DNA of 6,821 bases from contig JAQICP010000563.1 in the NCBI GenBank assembly GCA_027858555.1, positions 1-6,821 of the forward strand. The letters run 5' to 3'. A program made the translations under genes and the position numbers. The DNA is from Vallitaleaceae bacterium. GTDB lineage: Bacteria > Bacillota > Clostridia > Lachnospirales > Vallitaleaceae. The notes beneath the pieces are model-generated. The model was not told the DNA's origin and did not search any database. It was given only the letters and a program-made list of their open reading frames with translations. Shown here in pieces: positions 6,062-6,821 of the stretch. Each line of letters begins with the position of its first letter. Position 1 is the stretch's first letter.

Positions 6062-6821
6062 ATGACGATCAAACCAGTTAAAAGTCTTAAAGGTACACTC
6101 ACCGTTCCTGGCGATAAATCCATCTCCCACCGCTCAATCATGTTTGGCGCCTTGTCTAAAGGCTCTACAAAAGTATCTGGTTTCCTAATGGGTGCAGACT
6201 GTTTATCCACTATAGACTGTTTCAGAAAATTAGGTGTTACCATCGATGTGAAAGATGATTTAGTGACCATTCACGGTGTTGGTCTCCATGGACTCAAAAA
6301 ACCAACTGAAACACTAGACGTAGGTAATAGTGGTACTACTATGAGAATTATGTCCGGCATATTAAGTGGTCAGACATTTGAAACCCGTCTTACTGGAGAT
6401 GATTCAATCAAATCCAGACCAATGGGCAGAATTATCAAACCATTAACCCAAATGGGTAGCCTAATTAGAAGTGAAGGTGATAATGATAAAGCACCACTGG
6501 TAATTAGCCCTTCGAAAACTCATGCAATTGCTTATGAATCCCCAGTAGCATCCGCACAAATAAAATCTTCAATAATCATGGCTAATCTATATACCAATGA
6601 AGTATGTGTGATTAAAGAACCTGCTCTATCAAGAAATCATACCGAAATCATGCTTAATTATTTTGGTGGCCATATAGAATCTGTTGGGACCAGACTTACC
6701 GCACATCCTATAAAAGAATTATATGCCAAAGATATACAAGTACCCGGTGATATATCATCCGCAGCCTACTTTTTAGTGGCTGGCTTAATCATACCCAATT
6801 CCGATATTACACTTTATAATG
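6062..6821 (+). CDS. aroA: 3-phosphoshikimate 1-carboxyvinyltransferase (EPSP synthase), 3' end outside window
   Basis: The first 253 codons of a gene that stays open to the right edge; the family is normally about 430 residues, so some 40 percent is missing. The enzyme joins phosphoenolpyruvate to shikimate 3-phosphate, the step before chorismate synthase. Motifs are PGDKSISHR (16-24), LDVGNSGTTMR (85-95), SRPMGR (118-123), SAQIK (164-168) and RNHTE (191-195), binding shikimate 3-phosphate and PEP. GNSGTTMR, SAQIK and RNHTE fit the Gram-positive (class II-like) branch rather than the E. coli type. Gly91 keeps the small residue equivalent to E. coli Gly96, while Ile96 replaces the equivalent of Pro101. 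AGGAGG (6052-6057), overlapping the tyrA stop, lies four nt before ATG 6062. The gap to tyrA is 8 nt, so this is the fourth operon gene. In Bacillus nomenclature this gene is called aroE. Confidence 0.96.
   Translation, partial: MTIKPVKSLKGTLTVPGDKSISHRSIMFGALSKGSTKVSGFLMGADCLSTIDCFRKLGVTIDVKDDLVTIHGVGLHGLKKPTETLDVGNSGTTMRIMSGILSGQTFETRLTGDDSIKSRPMGRIIKPLTQMGSLIRSEGDNDKAPLVISPSKTHAIAYESPVASAQIKSSIIMANLYTNEVCVIKEPALSRNHTEIMLNYFGGHIESVGTRLTAHPIKELYAKDIQVPGDISSAAYFLVAGLIIPNSDITLYN

Noticed and set aside
5920..6270. 116-codon minus-strand ORF across the tyrA-aroA junction.
   Set aside because: It lies opposite well-supported tyrA and aroA coding sequence with clear motifs, and has no family features of its own.

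Overview
The window looks like chromosomal DNA of a low-GC Gram-positive bacterium, most likely a member of the Clostridia. The grounds are the AT-rich codon use and intergenic DNA, strong purine-rich Shine-Dalgarno (SD) sites, a sigma-A type promoter (TTGACA-17-TAAAAT), a Gram-positive style EPSP synthase, and a DAHP synthase of the type with an N-terminal ferredoxin-like domain. The genus cannot be fixed from this sequence alone. There are no tRNA or rRNA genes, CRISPR arrays, transposases or phage genes.

Layout. (1) Positions 1-246 hold no gene I can support. They contain a compact repeat element: a 15-bp direct repeat flanking nested inverted repeats, which can fold into alternative hairpins. 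(2) A minus-strand unit runs from about 2610 down to 247: a candidate promoter, a roughly 100-nt leader, a 36-codon small ORF (2476-2366), a divergent EF-G paralogue (2369-291) and a clear intrinsic terminator (247-278). The small ORF has its own good SD site, and its stop overlaps the EF-G start in an ATGA arrangement, which suggests translational coupling. A perfect 9-bp inverted repeat would hide the small ORF's SD site, and an upstream segment could compete for the same arm, so the leader has the layout of an RNA switch. (3) The divergent intergenic region (2477-2852) holds the control signals of both units. (4) A plus-strand operon starts at a near-consensus promoter (2766-2794) and encodes hisC, aroF, tyrA and aroA. 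The last gene runs off the right edge.

How the genes work together. AroF (DAHP synthase) commits carbon to the shikimate pathway, AroA (EPSP synthase) makes the penultimate intermediate on the way to chorismate, TyrA converts prephenate to 4-hydroxyphenylpyruvate, and the HisC-type aminotransferase can aminate this to tyrosine, besides serving histidine synthesis. Gene spacing is 1 nt, a 1-nt overlap and 8 nt, so the genes are almost certainly co-transcribed. The order hisC-tyrA-EPSP synthase recalls the Bacillus subtilis aromatic supraoperon, here with a DAHP synthase gene inserted. AroF and TyrA both carry likely feedback domains (ferredoxin-like and ACT). The predicted hisC leader of about 50 nt is too short for a T-box, and I see no T-box sequence.

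Most worth a second look: the undescribed 36-aa coupled ORF with its possible RNA switch, and the EF-G paralogue's altered GTPase motifs (DAPGYFDF in place of DTPGHVDF, and TDMD in place of NKMD).
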